This document shows, in pieces, positions 14,869 through 23,300 of a DNA stretch of 36,442 nt (positions are counted from its first letter, which is position 1; each line of letters opens with the position of its first letter). The position numbers were made by a program, and so were the translations under genes. The notes beneath the pieces are model-generated. The model saw only the letters and a program-made list of their open reading frames with translations. It ran no database searches and was not told the origin of the DNA. The stretch spans positions 1-36,442 of the forward strand of contig JAUMUD010000021.1 of the NCBI GenBank assembly GCA_030530875.1, given 5' to 3'. The stretch comes from Corynebacterium sp. (GTDB taxonomy: Bacteria; Actinomycetota; Actinomycetes; Mycobacteriales; Mycobacteriaceae).

Positions 14869-17485
14869 TGCGGTCGAAGGTCGGATACTCGCGCTCTTCT
14901 TCCTCGGTCTCGAGCTCAATGCCCAGGGCCTCGGCCTGCTCAACGGCAGTCATCGGGCGGCCGGTGAAGGTGAGTACGGACTTGGAGTCATCGTCCTCAT
15001 TGGCATCCACATCCACATAGATGAGGTCGCCGGCCTTGAATTCACCGAAGAGGATCTTCTCAGAGAGAGCGTCCTCAATTTCGCGCTGGATGGTGCGACG
15101 CAGCGGACGGGCACCGAGCACTGGGTCAAAGCCACGCTTGGCCAGCAGGTCCTTGGCGGCCTGAGAAAGCTCAATGGCCATATCCTTGGCAACCAGAGCC
15201 TTGGCCACACGCTTGATGAGCAGGTCAACCATTTCCACAATCTGCTGCTTATTGAGCTGGTGGAAGACCACAATATCATCAATACGGTTGAGGAACTCAG
15301 GGCGGAAGTGCTTCTTGAGCTCATCATGAACCTTGTCCTTCATGCGCTTGTACTGACCCTCCTCATCGGCAGCGCCGACATTGGAGAAGCCCAGACCCAC
15401 GGCCTTAGAAATGTCCTGGGTACCAAGGTTAGAAGTGAAGATCATGACCGTATTCTTGAAGTCCACAACACGGCCCTGACCATCAGTCAGGCGGCCTTCT
15501 TCAAGAACCTGAAGCAGGGTGTTGTAGATCTCAGAGTGGGCCTTCTCAATCTCGTCGAAAAGCACGACAGAGAATGGACGACGGCGGACCTTCTCCGTGA
15601 GCTGACCGCCCTCATCGTAGCCCACATATCCTGGAGGGGCACCGAAGAGGCGGGAAGCCGTGAAGCGGTCGTGGAACTCACCCATGTCGATGGAGATCAG
15701 TGCATCTTCATCGCCGAAGAGGAATTCAGCCAGAGCCTTGGAAAGCTCAGTCTTACCCACACCGGAAGGACCAGCGAAGATGAAGGAGCCGGAAGGACGC
15801 TTTGGATCCTTGAGGCCTGCACGGGTACGGCGGATGGCGCGGGACACGGTACGAACGGCCTCGTCCTGACCAATGATGCGCTTGTGCAGCTCTTCTTCCA
15901 TCTTGAGCAGACGAGCGGACTCTTCCTGGGTAAGCTGTGCCACTGGCACACCGGTCCAGGAACCCAGAACCTCAGCAATCTCATTAGCGGTGATGACCTT
16001 CTGGCCATTCTCCTGGCGGGCGGCTACCCACTTCTGTTCTTCCTGAGTGCGGGCCTCATGGAGCTCATGCTCAATCTGGCGGTACTTGGCCGCATCATCG
16101 AACTCTTGGGTATCAATGGCGTGTTCCTTGAGTTCGCGGTTCACACGAATCTTCTCATCCAGGTCACGCAGCTCCTTTGGCAGAGTCATGGAGCGGATGC
16201 GCATGCGGGCACCGGCCTCATCAATAAGGTCAACGGCCTTATCTGGCAAGAAGCGGTCATTGATATAACGAGCCGAGAGATTAGCTGCTGCCTCGAGAGC
16301 ATCATCGGTGATATTCACATTGTGGTGCTTCTCGTAGCGGGAACGCAGACCCTTGAGAATCTTCACGGTGAGCTCAACGCTAGGCTCAGGCACCTGCACT
16401 GGCTGGAAGCGGCGCTCAAGAGCAGCATCCTTCTCAATATGCTTGCGGTACTCATCCAAGGTGGTAGCACCAATGGTCTGGAGCTCACCACGGGCAAGCA
16501 TTGGCTTAAGCAGGGAGGCTGCGTCAATCGCACCCTCAGCAGCACCCGCACCAACCAGGGTGTGGATTTCGTCGATAAAGAGAATAATATCGCCGCGCTG
16601 CTTGATTTCCTTAAGCACCTTCTTCAGGCGCTCCTCGAAATCACCACGGTAGCGGGAACCCGCAATCAAGGAACCAAGATCCAGGGAATAAAGCTGCTTA
16701 TTGCGCAGTGGACCAGGCACACGGTCATTGGCAATATCAATGGCCAGGCCCTCAACTACAGCGGTCTTACCTACACCAGGCTCACCAATGAGCACCGGGT
16801 TGTTCTTGGTGCGGCGGCTAAGAACCTGCATAATGCGCTCAACCTCAGTATCGCGGCCAATCACAGGATCAAGCTTGCCGTCCTTGGCGGCCTTGGTCAG
16901 GTTACGACCAAACTGGTCAAGCACGAGGCTATTGGAGCGCTCACCGGCACCCCCGCCAAGCCTGCCGGAGGAACTAGTGGCACCCACTGGGTCTGGGCCG
17001 TTGCTATTATCAGGCTCGTCGACCTGCTCTGGGTTCTCTGCCCCATTGCCATAGGAGGACAGAAGCTGCATAACCTGCTGGCGTACACGTGGCAGGTCAG
17101 CGCCGAGCTTAATAAGAACCTGAGCGGCCACGCCCTCACCCTCGCGCACGAGGCCGAGGAGCAGGAACTCGGTGCCAATATACTTGTGGCCCATCTGCAG
17201 GCCCTCACGCATAGAAAGCTCAAGGACCTTCTTGGCGCGTGGAGTAAATGGAATATGGCCGGTGGTTGGGCCATTGCCCTGACCGATGGTCTCTTCTACT
17301 TCCTTGCGCACAGCATCCAGGGAGATGCCCATCTGCTCAAGAGCCTTGGCAGCCACACCCTCACCCTCGTGAATGAGGCCAAGCAGCAGGTGCTCAGTGC
17401 CGATGTAATTGTGATTAAGGAGGCGTGCCTCTTCCTGGGCGAGGACGATGACACGACGGGCTCGGTCTGTGAATCGTTCAAACAT
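14864..17485 (-). CDS. clpC: ATP-dependent Clp protease ATPase subunit ClpC
   Basis: An 873-residue class I Clp/Hsp100 unfoldase that feeds substrates to ClpP. Two Clp N-repeats (1-70 and 80-145; [21 protein letters not shown] and [21 protein letters not shown]) precede AAA module 1 (Walker A GEPGVGKT 234-241, sensor [10 protein letters not shown]). A UVR/middle coiled coil (about 415-490) and AAA module 2 (Walker [29 protein letters not shown]) follow. The ClpP-docking loop ([12 protein letters not shown]) and the C-terminal domain ending [13 protein letters not shown] complete it. The ATG has AGAGG six bases upstream. A site matching the ClgR operator lies 131 bases upstream of the ATG. The lsr2 and lysS genes that often flank clpC in relatives are not here. 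Confidence 0.96.
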   Translation of the reverse strand: MFERFTDRARRVIVLAQEEARLLNHNYIGTEHLLLGLIHEGEGVAAKALEQMGISLDAVRKEVEETIGQGNGPTTGHIPFTPRAKKVLELSMREGLQMGHKYIGTEFLLLGLVREGEGVAAQVLIKLGADLPRVRQQVMQLLSSYGNGAENPEQVDEPDNSNGPDPVGATSSSGRLGGGAGERSNSLVLDQFGRNLTKAAKDGKLDPVIGRDTEVERIMQVLSRRTKNNPVLIGEPGVGKTAVVEGLAIDIANDRVPGPLRNKQLYSLDLGSLIAGSRYRGDFEERLKKVLKEIKQRGDIILFIDEIHTLVGAGAAEGAIDAASLLKPMLARGELQTIGATTLDEYRKHIEKDAALERRFQPVQVPEPSVELTVKILKGLRSRYEKHHNVNITDDALEAAANLSARYINDRFLPDKAVDLIDEAGARMRIRSMTLPKELRDLDEKIRVNRELKEHAIDTQEFDDAAKYRQIEHELHEARTQEEQKWVAARQENGQKVITANEIAEVLGSWTGVPVAQLTQEESARLLKMEEELHKRIIGQDEAVRTVSRAIRRTRAGLKDPKRPSGSFIFAGPSGVGKTELSKALAEFLFGDEDALISIDMGEFHDRFTASRLFGAPPGYVGYDEGGQLTEKVRRRPFSVVLFDEIEKAHSEIYNTLLQVLEEGRLTDGQGRVVDFKNTVMIFTSNLGTQDISKAVGLGFSNVGAADEEGQYKRMKDKVHDELKKHFRPEFLNRIDDIVVFHQLNKQQIVEMVDLLIKRVAKALVAKDMAIELSQAAKDLLAKRGFDPVLGARPLRRTIQREIEDALSEKILFGEFKAGDLIYVDVDANEDDDSKSVLTFTGRPMTAVEQAEALGIELETEEEEREYPTFDRI

Positions 17486-17532
17486 AATTGCCTCTTGTCT
17501 TAAATAGGGTTAAATAGACTGGTTTTTTTCTT

Positions 17533-17538
17533 ACTTTA
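17533..17538 (-). promoter_or_regulatory. Candidate -10 of clpC
   Basis: Minus-strand TAAAGT fits TANANT and would give a leader of about 40 bases before the clpC ATG. No consensus -35 box is present, as expected for a promoter that depends on an activator. Confidence 0.35.
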
Positions 17539-17615
17539 GACACTTTTATCGACCTGCGGGTGAGCATGGGCTAGTTTTGCCCCGATTTTGACCCATTTTC
17601 GCAGGTCAACATAGG

Positions 17616-17633
17616 TGTACGCCCATAGCGAAC
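17616..17633. promoter_or_regulatory. ClgR-type operator upstream of clpC
   Basis: TGTACGCCCATAGCGAAC fits every position of the ClgR consensus I recall from C. glutamicum, WNNWCGCYNANRGCGWWS, with its CGC-N5-GCG core. ClgR activates clpC and clpP there. The site lies 63 bases from the start of the divergent membrane-protein gene, so it could affect both. Confidence 0.65.
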
Positions 17634-17695
17634 AGGCCCTGATTAGCCCCGCCCTTTCTTTGTTTTCGGACAGGAATATAGTAAGTTAGTTGTTC

Positions 17696-18373
17696 ATGAC
17701 TAACTTACTGACCCGTTGGTTGGGCCTGATCGGCTTCATTTTGGGTGGTAGCGCCGTGATTATTAGCGGCTGGCACCAGGCGATTAGCCCCTTTGAGGAT
17801 TGGCCGGCCTTTGATACCCCATTAAGCCGCCTCATCACGTGCTATTCCTATTTCACGCTCTGGTCCAATATTATCGGCGCCATTGTCTGCCTGCTCTTCG
17901 CCTTCGGTTTCGGCACCAATACTGCCACCTGGGCCAAGGTTTTGCGTATCGACGCCGCCATGATGCTCATTGTCACCGGCCTTATCTACAATACGCTGCT
18001 CGCCGGTGGCCCCTTGCTCGGCATTTATCGGTACACAAACCCTGTTGAGCACATCATTATGCCAATTCTGTTGCCAATCCTGTGGCTGATTTCCATGCGT
18101 GAACGCTCGGAAAAGGACATCCACATTGGCACCATCTTTAAGGCGCTGATTATCCCCTTCATCTGGTGTGTCTACACCTATATTCGTGGGGCTGTCACGG
18201 GTGGCTTCTACCCATACTTCTTCCTGGATGTCAGCAATTTGGGCTATGTGCGCGCCATTGCCAATACCCTGGGCGTCTACGTCCTATTCTTCGTCCTCAT
18301 TGGCATTCTCGCCATCATCGAAGGCTTGATCACTAAAGCAGTCACGAAGGATAAGGCCCTGGCCAAGGTCTAG
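17696..18373 (+). CDS. Pr6Pr-type six-helix membrane protein
   Basis: A 225-residue integral membrane protein with about six transmembrane helices (first: WLGLIGFILGGSAVIISGW; last: ALGVY-like segment TLGVYVLFFVLIGILAIIEG). Family-type sequences are YFTLWSNIIGAIVCLLF, GLIYNTLLAGG, NPVEHIIMPILLPILWL and GGFYPYFFLDVSNLGY, as in the Pr6Pr family (distantly AIG1/FAR-17a). The function is unknown. ATG 17696 is preferred; TATAGT (17677-17682) would leave a leader of only a few bases, and there is no Shine-Dalgarno. The last 90 bases overlap the convergent panC-like gene, but the last helix shows that the C-terminus is real. Confidence 0.72.
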   Translation: MTNLLTRWLGLIGFILGGSAVIISGWHQAISPFEDWPAFDTPLSRLITCYSYFTLWSNIIGAIVCLLFAFGFGTNTATWAKVLRIDAAMMLIVTGLIYNTLLAGGPLLGIYRYTNPVEHIIMPILLPILWLISMRERSEKDIHIGTIFKALIIPFIWCVYTYIRGAVTGGFYPYFFLDVSNLGYVRAIANTLGVYVLFFVLIGILAIIEGLITKAVTKDKALAKV

Positions 18374-18994
18374 AAGACCAAGGTTAAAGCCGTTATATGT
18401 GAGGAAGTGGCCCTTGTGCCCTTCCTCTTTTGCTTTCTCTGGGCCCACCAACACACCGGTGGTAAAGTCCTCCAAAACTGAGTACTCCACCTTGTGGGAC
18501 TCCTGGGTGGCCAGGTTCATTTGGGATACACCCATGGCATCACGAAGGGGCTGCACGGCATGCACACGCGTCTGGGAGTAGAGTGCACGCAGCGCCTGGC
18601 TCACACAAAGAACCAGCGGATAATGCTCTTCTGGCAGATACATATCATGGGCATCTAGCAGCAAAGCATAGGCCACGCAGGCCATCACATCGGCTGGGTC
18701 TGGCATAAACCGGCCCAGTTCCGAAGGCGCCTCAAACTCAAAACGCGTTGGCCATCCGGTGGCGGCTGGTACCTCTGCCACAATATCGGCTCCGGCTGCC
18801 ACTAGCTCGGAATGGTAATCGGCCGCATTGCCACCCATCACAATGACCACCGTGTTGATTTTATGGCTGGCCTGGCGCACCAAATGCATATGCCAGGGCT
18901 GCAGCTCACCAAGCACGGGCACCAGCGAAATGCTGCTTCCCTTATGGCGATAAGCACGGCCAATAGCGGGGGTATTTTCAGCTTTAATCAGCAT
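18284..18994 (-). CDS. PanC-like protein, probably degenerate
   Basis: A 236-residue relative of pantothenate synthetase, the enzyme that joins pantoate and beta-alanine. LVPVLGELQPWHMHLVRQASHKINTVVIVM aligns with the PanC ATP-binding region PTMGALHxGHxxL, but the first catalytic His is Gln and the Gly before the second His is Trp. The later NPTQF and KMSKS-like segments are absent. It probably does not catalyse the PanC reaction. It is the last gene of the 10-kb minus-strand run, and its ATG shares one base with the upstream stop (TAATG). The C-terminal 30 residues, ending DDGENANEDEE, come from DNA overlapping the convergent gene, suggesting a lost stop codon. Confidence 0.6.
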   Translation of the reverse strand: MLIKAENTPAIGRAYRHKGSSISLVPVLGELQPWHMHLVRQASHKINTVVIVMGGNAADYHSELVAAGADIVAEVPAATGWPTRFEFEAPSELGRFMPDPADVMACVAYALLLDAHDMYLPEEHYPLVLCVSQALRALYSQTRVHAVQPLRDAMGVSQMNLATQESHKVEYSVLEDFTTGVLVGPEKAKEEGHKGHFLTYNGFNLGLLDLGQGLILRDCFSDQAFDDGENANEDEE

Positions 18995-19449
18995 TAGAAT
19001 TCCTTGGGTTTAGTCTGCGCAATAAGATTCTCGGCCTGGGTTAAATGGGAAATAGCATCCACAAGCAAGTCCCGCTCAATCACGGAAAAGTACTCCACGG
19101 TGGAATTATGGCCCAGCCCCACTTGGCTGCCCTTGCGGATATCATCGGCCAGGGCCTCAGCCACGGCCCAACCCACCTCGTTCACTGCCCCAATGAACCA
19201 CCGATCGGGGCTGGTACTTGGCACGGGGGCGGTCAGCACATGCACATCCGCCGGGCTACTTGGGTCAATAATGGGGTTATTGATACGAATGCCGCGCACA
19301 AAAGATGGGTCCGAATCCGGACCCATAATGAAAATTTCTGCTCGCTGCTGTGTCCCCGCCCGGTGGCCTGCCCATAAAAGCAGGCGCTCAATTTCCACGG
19401 CTAGCGGGTCCTCGCTGCAGCGATAAATCTCAACCCTAGGAGATTGCAC
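18994..19449 (-). CDS. Hypothetical protein in the pan/fol operon
   Basis: A 151-residue protein that I do not recognise by motif. It begins MQSPRVEIYRCSEDPLAVEIERLLLWAG and includes IFIMGPDSDPSFVRGIRINNPIID, WFIGAVNEVGWAVAEALADDIRKG and a C-terminal helix (LLVDAISHLTQAENLIAQTKP). It has no signal peptide or membrane helix. The start is GTG, two bases after the preceding stop, and the end overlaps the panC-like ATG. In related genomes this slot between the DUF6779 gene and panC holds a Rossmann/DUF2520 protein of about 300 residues. This one is half that length, so it may be a shortened remnant or an unrelated replacement. Confidence 0.6.
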   Translation of the reverse strand: MQSPRVEIYRCSEDPLAVEIERLLLWAGHRAGTQQRAEIFIMGPDSDPSFVRGIRINNPIIDPSSPADVHVLTAPVPSTSPDRWFIGAVNEVGWAVAEALADDIRKGSQVGLGHNSTVEYFSVIERDLLVDAISHLTQAENLIAQTKPKEF

Positions 19450-19451
19450 GC

Positions 19452-20465
19452 CTAGTCCCTCTTGAGGTTACGCAGCAGCTCCTCAAGCCCAAGAGCGCCC
19501 TCATTATTCTCGCGGCGACGACGACCGCCAGCACTATCGGCCTGTGAGTCTGGTTGTGCAGCCGTAGCGTCATTGGTCGTGCTCTTAGCCTCATGGTGAC
19601 CGGCCTGCTCCGGCGCATCCTTCAGCACCTCAGTAATGCCAGTGTGCTCACCAGTCATCCAATCCACCCGACGGAAAGACCCGGTCTGGAATCCTTGACC
19701 ACGTTGAGCGGATTGTGCTGGATTATTGTCGTTCTTGGATTGGTCGCGCTCAGAGGAAAGCTGCTTGTCAGCTTTCCTCTGAGCGCGAGCAGCCTCGGCC
19801 TGGCGGGCGCGCTCACGGGCCTGCTCGCGGCGGGCATCAGCAGCCTTGCGGCGGGCTTCAAGGTCAGGGTCAACATTCTGCCTAGGGGCCTGGACACGTG
19901 GGTGGACGGCAGTCTTTTCGGTGTCCTTTTCCTCGGAGCCCTGGGTATTCTTTTCCGCAGTGCGGTTGGCGGCCACGGCCTCATCAAGGGAGGCTGGGCC
20001 CTCGCCACTAACTGGGTCCACTGGGCCGGAGTTCTTTGGGCCAGCAGGAGTATTAGGGGTGAGTTCCTGGATGCGGCGGGCGTCGGCACGCACGGCAGGA
20101 GGTTCGTAGGAGAAGTCCTGGCCAGTGATGTTCTGAATATGGGCGCGCAATTCGCTCAGTTCAGATTTGAGTTCCTCGAGGGTGCGAAGCTGATAATCCT
20201 CAATGTCCTGGCGGGAGTATGCAAGCTCAAGTTCGGCGGTCTGAGCAGCATTAATGCCACGGGCAATATCGCGGTCGCGGCGCATTTGCACAGAGACAAA
20301 GAGGCCGAGGAGTGCAGCCCAGAGGGAGACCACGACGGCAATCTTGAGGTAGACCTCGCCATTGGTGAGAAGCATGACCACGGAGGCAATAATGGCCAGC
20401 ATTACGAAAATAACAAGAATCATTTGGCCACGGTCGCGTGGCGCCTTATCCTGAGTTTCTTCCAT
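19452..20465 (-). CDS. DUF6779-like membrane protein
   Basis: ATG 20465 is chosen because GAGG lies six bases upstream; an in-frame ATG six codons earlier is possible. The product is 337 residues. Two transmembrane helices (about 15-35 and 42-62, MILVIFVMLAIIASVVMLLT and IAVVVSLWAALLGLFVSVQM) precede a coiled coil (about 70-115, TAELELAYSRQDIEDYQLRTLEELKSELSEL). A long charged, disordered region follows, with an Arg/Ala/Glu-rich helix, ending in GALGLEELLRNLKRD. The function is unknown; a membrane-bound cytoplasmic scaffold is a guess from shape. The reading frame contains a perfect 19-bp inverted repeat at 19745-19787. Confidence 0.75.
   Translation of the reverse strand: MEETQDKAPRDRGQMILVIFVMLAIIASVVMLLTNGEVYLKIAVVVSLWAALLGLFVSVQMRRDRDIARGINAAQTAELELAYSRQDIEDYQLRTLEELKSELSELRAHIQNITGQDFSYEPPAVRADARRIQELTPNTPAGPKNSGPVDPVSGEGPASLDEAVAANRTAEKNTQGSEEKDTEKTAVHPRVQAPRQNVDPDLEARRKAADARREQARERARQAEAARAQRKADKQLSSERDQSKNDNNPAQSAQRGQGFQTGSFRRVDWMTGEHTGITEVLKDAPEQAGHHEAKSTTNDATAAQPDSQADSAGGRRRRENNEGALGLEELLRNLKRD
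19745..19787. repeat. Perfect 19-bp inverted repeat inside the DUF6779-like gene
   Basis: CGCGCTCAGAGGAAAGCTG (19745-19763) is mirrored exactly by 19769-19787, leaving a 5-base loop. It lies in the coding frame, in the Arg/Ala/Lys-rich part of the protein (RAQRKADKQLSSER). No T-run follows on either strand, so it is not a standard terminator. Confidence 0.95.
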
Positions 20466-20528
20466 GTCTAACCTCACTGCCATCGGTGTATGCGAATGTC
20501 TTTATCAAGTTTAAACTCTTGAGGCTGT

Positions 20529-20993
20529 TTAGGCTACTTCACCCGGACCTTGGGGCGGAACTTGGCAGCTTCTTTCCAGGTAAAGCCCGGCGGCAAGCAA
20601 GGCCCAACCGCCAATCGCGGTCACCACGACTGCGGGTAAATCTTCTTGGGCGGCGATAAGGGTGGAGTGATGTGGAATCACATAAGTAGCAAATCCGCCA
20701 TAGAGCCCGCCGAGAATGGCGCCACCCCAGGTGCAGGCCCCGGAGAGCGCGTACCAAAATGCGGCATAGAGTGGGTTGAGCTGGCTGCGGTCCATGCCGA
20801 CTTTATTGTCCTTGATGCGGGCGCGAATAATGCGGCCCATGACAATGCAGAGAACCACCAGGCCCCAGGCGATAATGGCGCCAGCCCAAGTGGCACTGGG
20901 CAGGGAGCCATAAAAGCGGTAGGTAAGTGCCCCGGAGACCAGAAGAATATAGATGCTGGTCCACACGGGATAGCGCACGGTGGTGGTTTTCAT
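20529..20993 (-). CDS. DUF3180 membrane protein
   Basis: A 154-residue protein with four transmembrane helices: VWTSIYILLVSGALTYRFYG, WAGAIIAWGLVVLCIVMG, AFWYALSGACTWGGAILGGLYGGF and VVTAIGGWALLAAGLYLE. The loop RIKDNKVGMDRSQLNPLYAAFWYALS is typical of DUF3180, which in mycobacteria and corynebacteria follows folK (compare Rv3605c). The start is ATG 20993, with AAGGGG six bases upstream; the longer open frame upstream overlaps folK and has no membrane-protein character. The function is unknown. It lies ten bases after folK and is probably co-transcribed. Confidence 0.8.
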   Translation of the reverse strand: MKTTTVRYPVWTSIYILLVSGALTYRFYGSLPSATWAGAIIAWGLVVLCIVMGRIIRARIKDNKVGMDRSQLNPLYAAFWYALSGACTWGGAILGGLYGGFATYVIPHHSTLIAAQEDLPAVVVTAIGGWALLAAGLYLERSCQVPPQGPGEVA

Positions 20994-21003
20994 TTTTTGC
21001 CCC

Positions 21004-21501
21004 TTAGGAGTCGAGGCTCTGCCCAAGAACCAGGTCGAGTTTACGGATTCCCTCCCGGTCCTCCTCTGGTAGCGCGGCAATGAGATCCGCCACGGCCAAA
21101 TTAGCCAGGCGGGCCTCAGGGTCGGCCTCCAGCCACGGGATGAGCACAAAGGCGCGCTCCTTGGCATAGGGATGTGGCAGGCGCAGAACTGGGTCCACGC
21201 TGGTCACACCCTGGTAGGTAATCACATCCACATCAAGGGTACGGGGACCCCAGTGAATATCACGGCGGCGCAGCTGCTCATTTTCCGCACTCTGCGCCAG
21301 ACGCAAAAGGCTCAACGGGCTGTGGTGGGTATCCAGCAGAAGAATGGCATTATAGAATTCCTCCTGGTCCTCATTGCCCCAGGGCTTGGTGGCATAAATG
21401 GAGGAGGTGCCGACAATCTCATCGCGGAACATCCGGTAGGCCGCATCAAGATGCTCCAGGAGGTCGCCCACATTGGATCCGATGGAGAGTACTGCGCGCA
21501 T
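21004..21501 (-). CDS. folK: 2-amino-4-hydroxy-6-hydroxymethyldihydropteridine pyrophosphokinase
   Basis: A 165-residue HPPK, which transfers pyrophosphate from ATP to hydroxymethyl-dihydropterin in folate synthesis. The sequence shows LSIGSNVGD at the N-terminus, the WGPRTLDVDVI signature with its two metal-binding Asp residues (D-V-D), and LPHPYAKERAFVLIPWLE. The length is typical of a monofunctional HPPK. The ATG overlaps the folB stop by one base (TAATG), so translation is likely coupled. Confidence 0.95.
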   Translation of the reverse strand: MRAVLSIGSNVGDLLEHLDAAYRMFRDEIVGTSSIYATKPWGNEDQEEFYNAILLLDTHHSPLSLLRLAQSAENEQLRRRDIHWGPRTLDVDVITYQGVTSVDPVLRLPHPYAKERAFVLIPWLEADPEARLANLAVADLIAALPEEDREGIRKLDLVLGQSLDS

Positions 21502-21881
21502 TAGGCTTGTCCTTTCGGTTTACGTGAACGCCTGGCTACCACGGCCACATTTGTGAAATTTAGCGGAATGGGGGCCTCGGGTTTATTCACGCGAACCTCC
21601 ACCGCGAAAAGCATATGATAGCGTTCCATGATTGTATCACTGATTTCTGCGGCCACGGTCTCAATGAGGTCCCGTGGCGGCCCGGTGACAATCTCATGCG
21701 CAAGCTGGGCAAGCTCCGCATAATTAATGGTCTTGGTTAAATCATCAGTGGCTGCTGCGGCACGCGTATCAAGCCAGCAGGTAATATCCACGATAAATGG
21801 CTGGCCCGAGCGCTTCTCTTCCGGGAAGACCCCATGGTACCCGTAGCATTCCAGCCCAGTAAGCTCAATACGATCGGCCAT
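21501..21881 (-). CDS. folB: Dihydroneopterin aldolase
   Basis: A 126-residue FolB that cleaves dihydroneopterin to hydroxymethyl-dihydropterin and glycolaldehyde. Family features are IELTGLECYGYHGVFPEEKRSGQPFIVDI, with the conserved Tyr-His-Gly and catalytic Glu, then INYAELAQLAHEIVTGPPRDLIETVAAEI. The C-terminus VRVNKPEAPIPLNFTNVAV carries the active-site Lys-Pro segment. The start ATG shares one base with the folP stop (TGATG). Confidence 0.95.
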   Translation of the reverse strand: MADRIELTGLECYGYHGVFPEEKRSGQPFIVDITCWLDTRAAAATDDLTKTINYAELAQLAHEIVTGPPRDLIETVAAEISDTIMERYHMLFAVEVRVNKPEAPIPLNFTNVAVVARRSRKPKGQA

Positions 21882-22708
21882 CAGTGGGCCTCCTTCAGCG
21901 CATCCACAACAGCCAGCGAACTCACCGTGGCCGCCACATTATGCACGCGGAAACCCCACAGGGAAGAACCTGGATGCTCGGAATACATCAATGCCGCTAC
22001 CGTCGCAGTCGGGAAATCCGCTTCGCTTGGTGCCGGGCCTTGTCCCGGTACCAAGGCTTGGAGGAAGCGCTTACGCGAGTGCCCGATAAGAAGCGGGTAG
22101 CCGAGAGCGGTGAGTTCCTCAAAGTGCTTGATGAGCGTCCAGTTGGAATCGGCATCTTTGGCAAAACCAAGGCCGGGGTCAAGGATGATATTTTCCTTTT
22201 TAATGCCAGCTGCTTGGGCGGACTCGGCAATTGTGCTGAAGCCGTCTACGACATCAGCGACGACCGTGTCGGAGCTGTGTGCCACACCGGCGGCATTGCC
22301 GAAGGTCTCGGCCTGCCAGTGCATGAGGATGATGGGCACATCGGCCTGGGCGGCCACAGTGTACATCTTTTTATCCGCGAGGCCACCGGAGACATCATTG
22401 AGAATATCGGCGCCGGCATCAAGGGCGGCCTTGGCGGTGCTAGCGCGCATGGTGTCAATACTCAGGCGCACGTCCTGGAAGTTCTCTTTGAGTAGTGTGA
22501 CTACTTTTTGGACGCGGGCAATTTCTGTTTCCTCCGGGACGCGCACGGCACCTGGGCGGGTGGATTCGGCGCCAATGTCAATAATGGTGGCGCCGGAATC
22601 AATAAGCTCTTTGGCGTGGTTGAGTGCGGATTGGGGTTCAAGGAATTTACCCCCATCCGAAAAAGAATCCTCAGTGATATTGAGGATTCCCATGATTTCC
22701 GGACGCAT
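21881..22708 (-). CDS. folP: Dihydropteroate synthase
   Basis: A 275-residue TIM-barrel enzyme that joins p-aminobenzoate to hydroxymethyl-dihydropterin pyrophosphate; it is the sulfonamide target. Motifs: MGILNITEDSFSDGGKF at the N-terminus, IDIGAESTRPGA, DILNDVSGG, PIILMHWQ, ILDPGLGFAKD, LIGHSRKRFL and the final WGFRVHNVAATVSSLAVVDAL. The true start is ATG 22708, overlapping the folE stop (TAATG); the longer frame upstream is folE in another phase. In the first motif the usual NVTPDSFSDGG reads NITEDSFSDGG. Confidence 0.95.
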   Translation of the reverse strand: MRPEIMGILNITEDSFSDGGKFLEPQSALNHAKELIDSGATIIDIGAESTRPGAVRVPEETEIARVQKVVTLLKENFQDVRLSIDTMRASTAKAALDAGADILNDVSGGLADKKMYTVAAQADVPIILMHWQAETFGNAAGVAHSSDTVVADVVDGFSTIAESAQAAGIKKENIILDPGLGFAKDADSNWTLIKHFEELTALGYPLLIGHSRKRFLQALVPGQGPAPSEADFPTATVAALMYSEHPGSSLWGFRVHNVAATVSSLAVVDALKEAH

Positions 22709-23298
22709 TAGCGGCGGCCTTCCCGAATAAGTGCCATAACCTCCGCGCGGGAGGAGGCATTGCCCCTGAAGCCACCGCGCACCGCGCTGGTGGTAGTAAT
22801 GGCACCCGGCTTGCGGATACCACGCATGGCCATGCACAGATGCTCACATTCAATGACCACAATCACGGCCTGCGCATCAAGGGCCTCAACAAGGGCATCG
22901 GCCACCTGACTGGTCAGGCGCTCCTGCACCTGAGGGCGCTTGGCATAGAGGTCGACCAGGCGGGCAAGCTTGGACAAACCAGTGACCTTGCCCTCCTTGC
23001 CGGGGATATAGCCAATATGGGCATGGCCCAGGAATGGGAGCAGGTGGTGCTCACAGGTGGAGTAAATAGGAATATCGCGCACGAGCACGAGTTCCTGGTG
23101 GTCCTCGTCGAAAGTCTTGGCCAGAACCTCACGGGGATCAGTAAAGAGGCCGGCGAAGGTCTCCTTATAGGCGCGGGCCACGCGGGCCGGGGTTTCCTTG
23201 AGGCCTTCACGGTCAGGGTCTTCGCCCACAGCCAGGAGAAGCTCACGCACGGCGGCCTCAGCCCTGGCTTGGTCAAAGTGGCGGGTATTTTCAGCCAC
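22708..23298 (-). CDS. folE: GTP cyclohydrolase I (FolE, type IA)
   Basis: A 196-residue enzyme that converts GTP to dihydroneopterin triphosphate, the first step of folate synthesis. The zinc site is visible: Cys and two His in [20 protein letters not shown], and the second Cys in [40 protein letters not shown] and the C-terminal SAVRGGF are also conserved. The length is typical. The start is GTG 23298, two bases after the ftsH stop, with AGAGGA upstream inside the ftsH end. Confidence 0.95.
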   Translation of the reverse strand: MAENTRHFDQARAEAAVRELLLAVGEDPDREGLKETPARVARAYKETFAGLFTDPREVLAKTFDEDHQELVLVRDIPIYSTCEHHLLPFLGHAHIGYIPGKEGKVTGLSKLARLVDLYAKRPQVQERLTSQVADALVEALDAQAVIVVIECEHLCMAMRGIRKPGAITTTSAVRGGFRGNASSRAEVMALIREGRR

Positions 23299-23300
23299 GA

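Noticed and set aside
15260-17503. A 747-codon open frame on the plus strand
   Set aside because: It is fully antisense to clpC. The long open frame is a by-product of clpC codon use; the translation has no family features and no ribosome site.
17671-17693. GGAATA and GTT as a possible SigH promoter before the Pr6Pr gene
   Set aside because: The spacing is about 13 bases, shorter than the 16-20 expected, and the strand faces away from clpC.
20994-21167. An upstream start extending the DUF3180 protein by 58 residues
   Set aside because: It lies inside folK, and ATG 20993 has a good ribosome site and begins just before the first membrane helix.
22709-22837. An upstream start extending folP by 43 residues
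   Set aside because: The extension overlaps folE in another frame and is rich in Trp/His/Cys. ATG 22708 gives the standard N-terminus and a TAATG overlap.
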